Positions 43,751-44,054 of a DNA stretch of 44,054 bases are shown here, in pieces (positions within the stretch are counted from its first letter, which is position 1; each line of letters starts with the position of its first letter). The position numbers were made by a program, and so were the translations under genes. The notes beneath the pieces were generated by a model that made no database searches, was not told the origin of the DNA, and was given only the letters and a program-made list of their open reading frames with translations. The stretch lies in contig CAVKYH010000019.1 of assembly GCA_963660485.1 (NCBI GenBank), forward strand, positions 1 through 44,054, in the 5' to 3' direction. This DNA is from UBA6398 sp963660485 (lineage in GTDB: Bacteria; Bacteroidota; Bacteroidia; Bacteroidales; Bacteroidaceae).

Positions 43751-44054
43751 CAAAACACCTGATGTGTTTGTCTTACTTCGGCCGAAGTAAACACGTTGAA
43801 CGGCCGAAGTAAGCACGTTGAACGGCCGAAGTAAGCACGTTGAACGGCCGAAGTAAGACAAACTGAACGGACGAAAAAGAAATTTGAACGAATGAAGTAA
43901 ACAATTTGAACGCACGAATAAACAATTTGAACGGACGAAAGAAACCGTTTGAACGGACGAAAGAAACCGTTTGAACGGACGAAAGAAACCGTTGAACGGA
44001 CGAAAGAAACCGTTGAACGTACGAAGTAAACACGTTGAACGTACGAAGTAAACA
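43751..44054 (+). repeat. Family A repeat array, copy 3, running off the window
   Basis: Begins with a hairpin cap (AAACAC 43753-43758, loop CTGAT, GTGTTT 43764-43769) and the perfect 18-bp palindrome TTACTTCG-GC-CGAAGTAA (43773-43790). Units begin at 43796, 43818, 43840, 43863 (CTGAAC), 43884, 43906, 43927, 43949, 43971, 43992, 44013 and 44035. The variable pair runs GC x3, GA, AA, CA, GA x4, TA x2. The module GTAAGACAAACTGAACGGACG ends the GC block, as in copies 1 and 2. The array continues past 44054. Bases 43631-43750 hold nothing else recognisable. Confidence 0.88.

Overview
The window looks like a chromosomal segment of a Bacteroidota bacterium, order Bacteroidales, probably a gut-type lineage related to Prevotellaceae or Muribaculaceae. 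Four things point there: promoters of the TTTG-N19-TAnnTTTG type, an ExbB-ExbD-ExbD-TonB cassette, a SecA of about 1100 residues with a C-terminal zinc motif, and secreted proteins ending in type IX secretion-like C-terminal signals. The exact genus cannot be fixed from the sequence alone. There are no rRNA or tRNA genes, no CRISPR array and no intact insertion sequence that I can see.

Layout. 1-9140 (+): valS, a DUF4105 membrane protein, an alkaline-phosphatase-fold protein that seems to have lost its active site, and secA, closely packed and closed by a strong terminator. 9141-9686: a 600-base non-coding stretch with repeat family A (22-bp units), repeat family B, and a Pho-box-like promoter for a PiT phosphate transporter (9687-11939). 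12107-15813 (-): ilvE, a DUF975-type membrane protein, trmB and mrp. 16310-20559 (+): a textbook promoter driving exbB-exbD-exbD-tonB, then a PstS-like lipoprotein. 20837-22630 (-): an acyltransferase and a small lipoprotein. 22759-28054: an ABC ATPase without a permease, two MATE transporters flanking thiamine pyrophosphokinase, and tadA. 28409-32742 (-): a TonB-dependent receptor and a beta-helix-like lipoprotein. 32948-34799 (+): pyrH and a lactonase-family lipoprotein. 35567-43554 (+): two very large secreted proteins, the second an M60-type (mucin-type) metallopeptidase.

How it fits together. ExbB/ExbD/TonB energise TonB-dependent receptors such as the one at 29926-32742. That receptor's promoter carries three 11-bp-spaced TTAATA/GTTACA elements placed exactly as far from its -7 box (26 bases) as the TTAACA/GTAACC elements of the PiT promoter, and the two -7 regions share TACTTTTGCAGCG. 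The simplest reading is one phosphate-starvation circuit controlling an inner-membrane Pi transporter and an otherwise substrate-unknown outer-membrane import pair. SecA supplies export for the many signal-peptide proteins, and the two giant proteins probably leave through a type IX system encoded elsewhere.

The non-coding DNA is unusually structured. Family A is three arrays (9227-9391, 34975-35275, 43751 to the window end) of a 21-23-bp unit with a variable central dinucleotide; two of them carry a conserved hairpin-plus-palindrome cap. Family B is six modular palindromic elements confined to gaps between 9.4 and 26.2 kb. These two families, the shared Pho-like promoter and the degenerate phosphatase next to secA are the points most worth following up.
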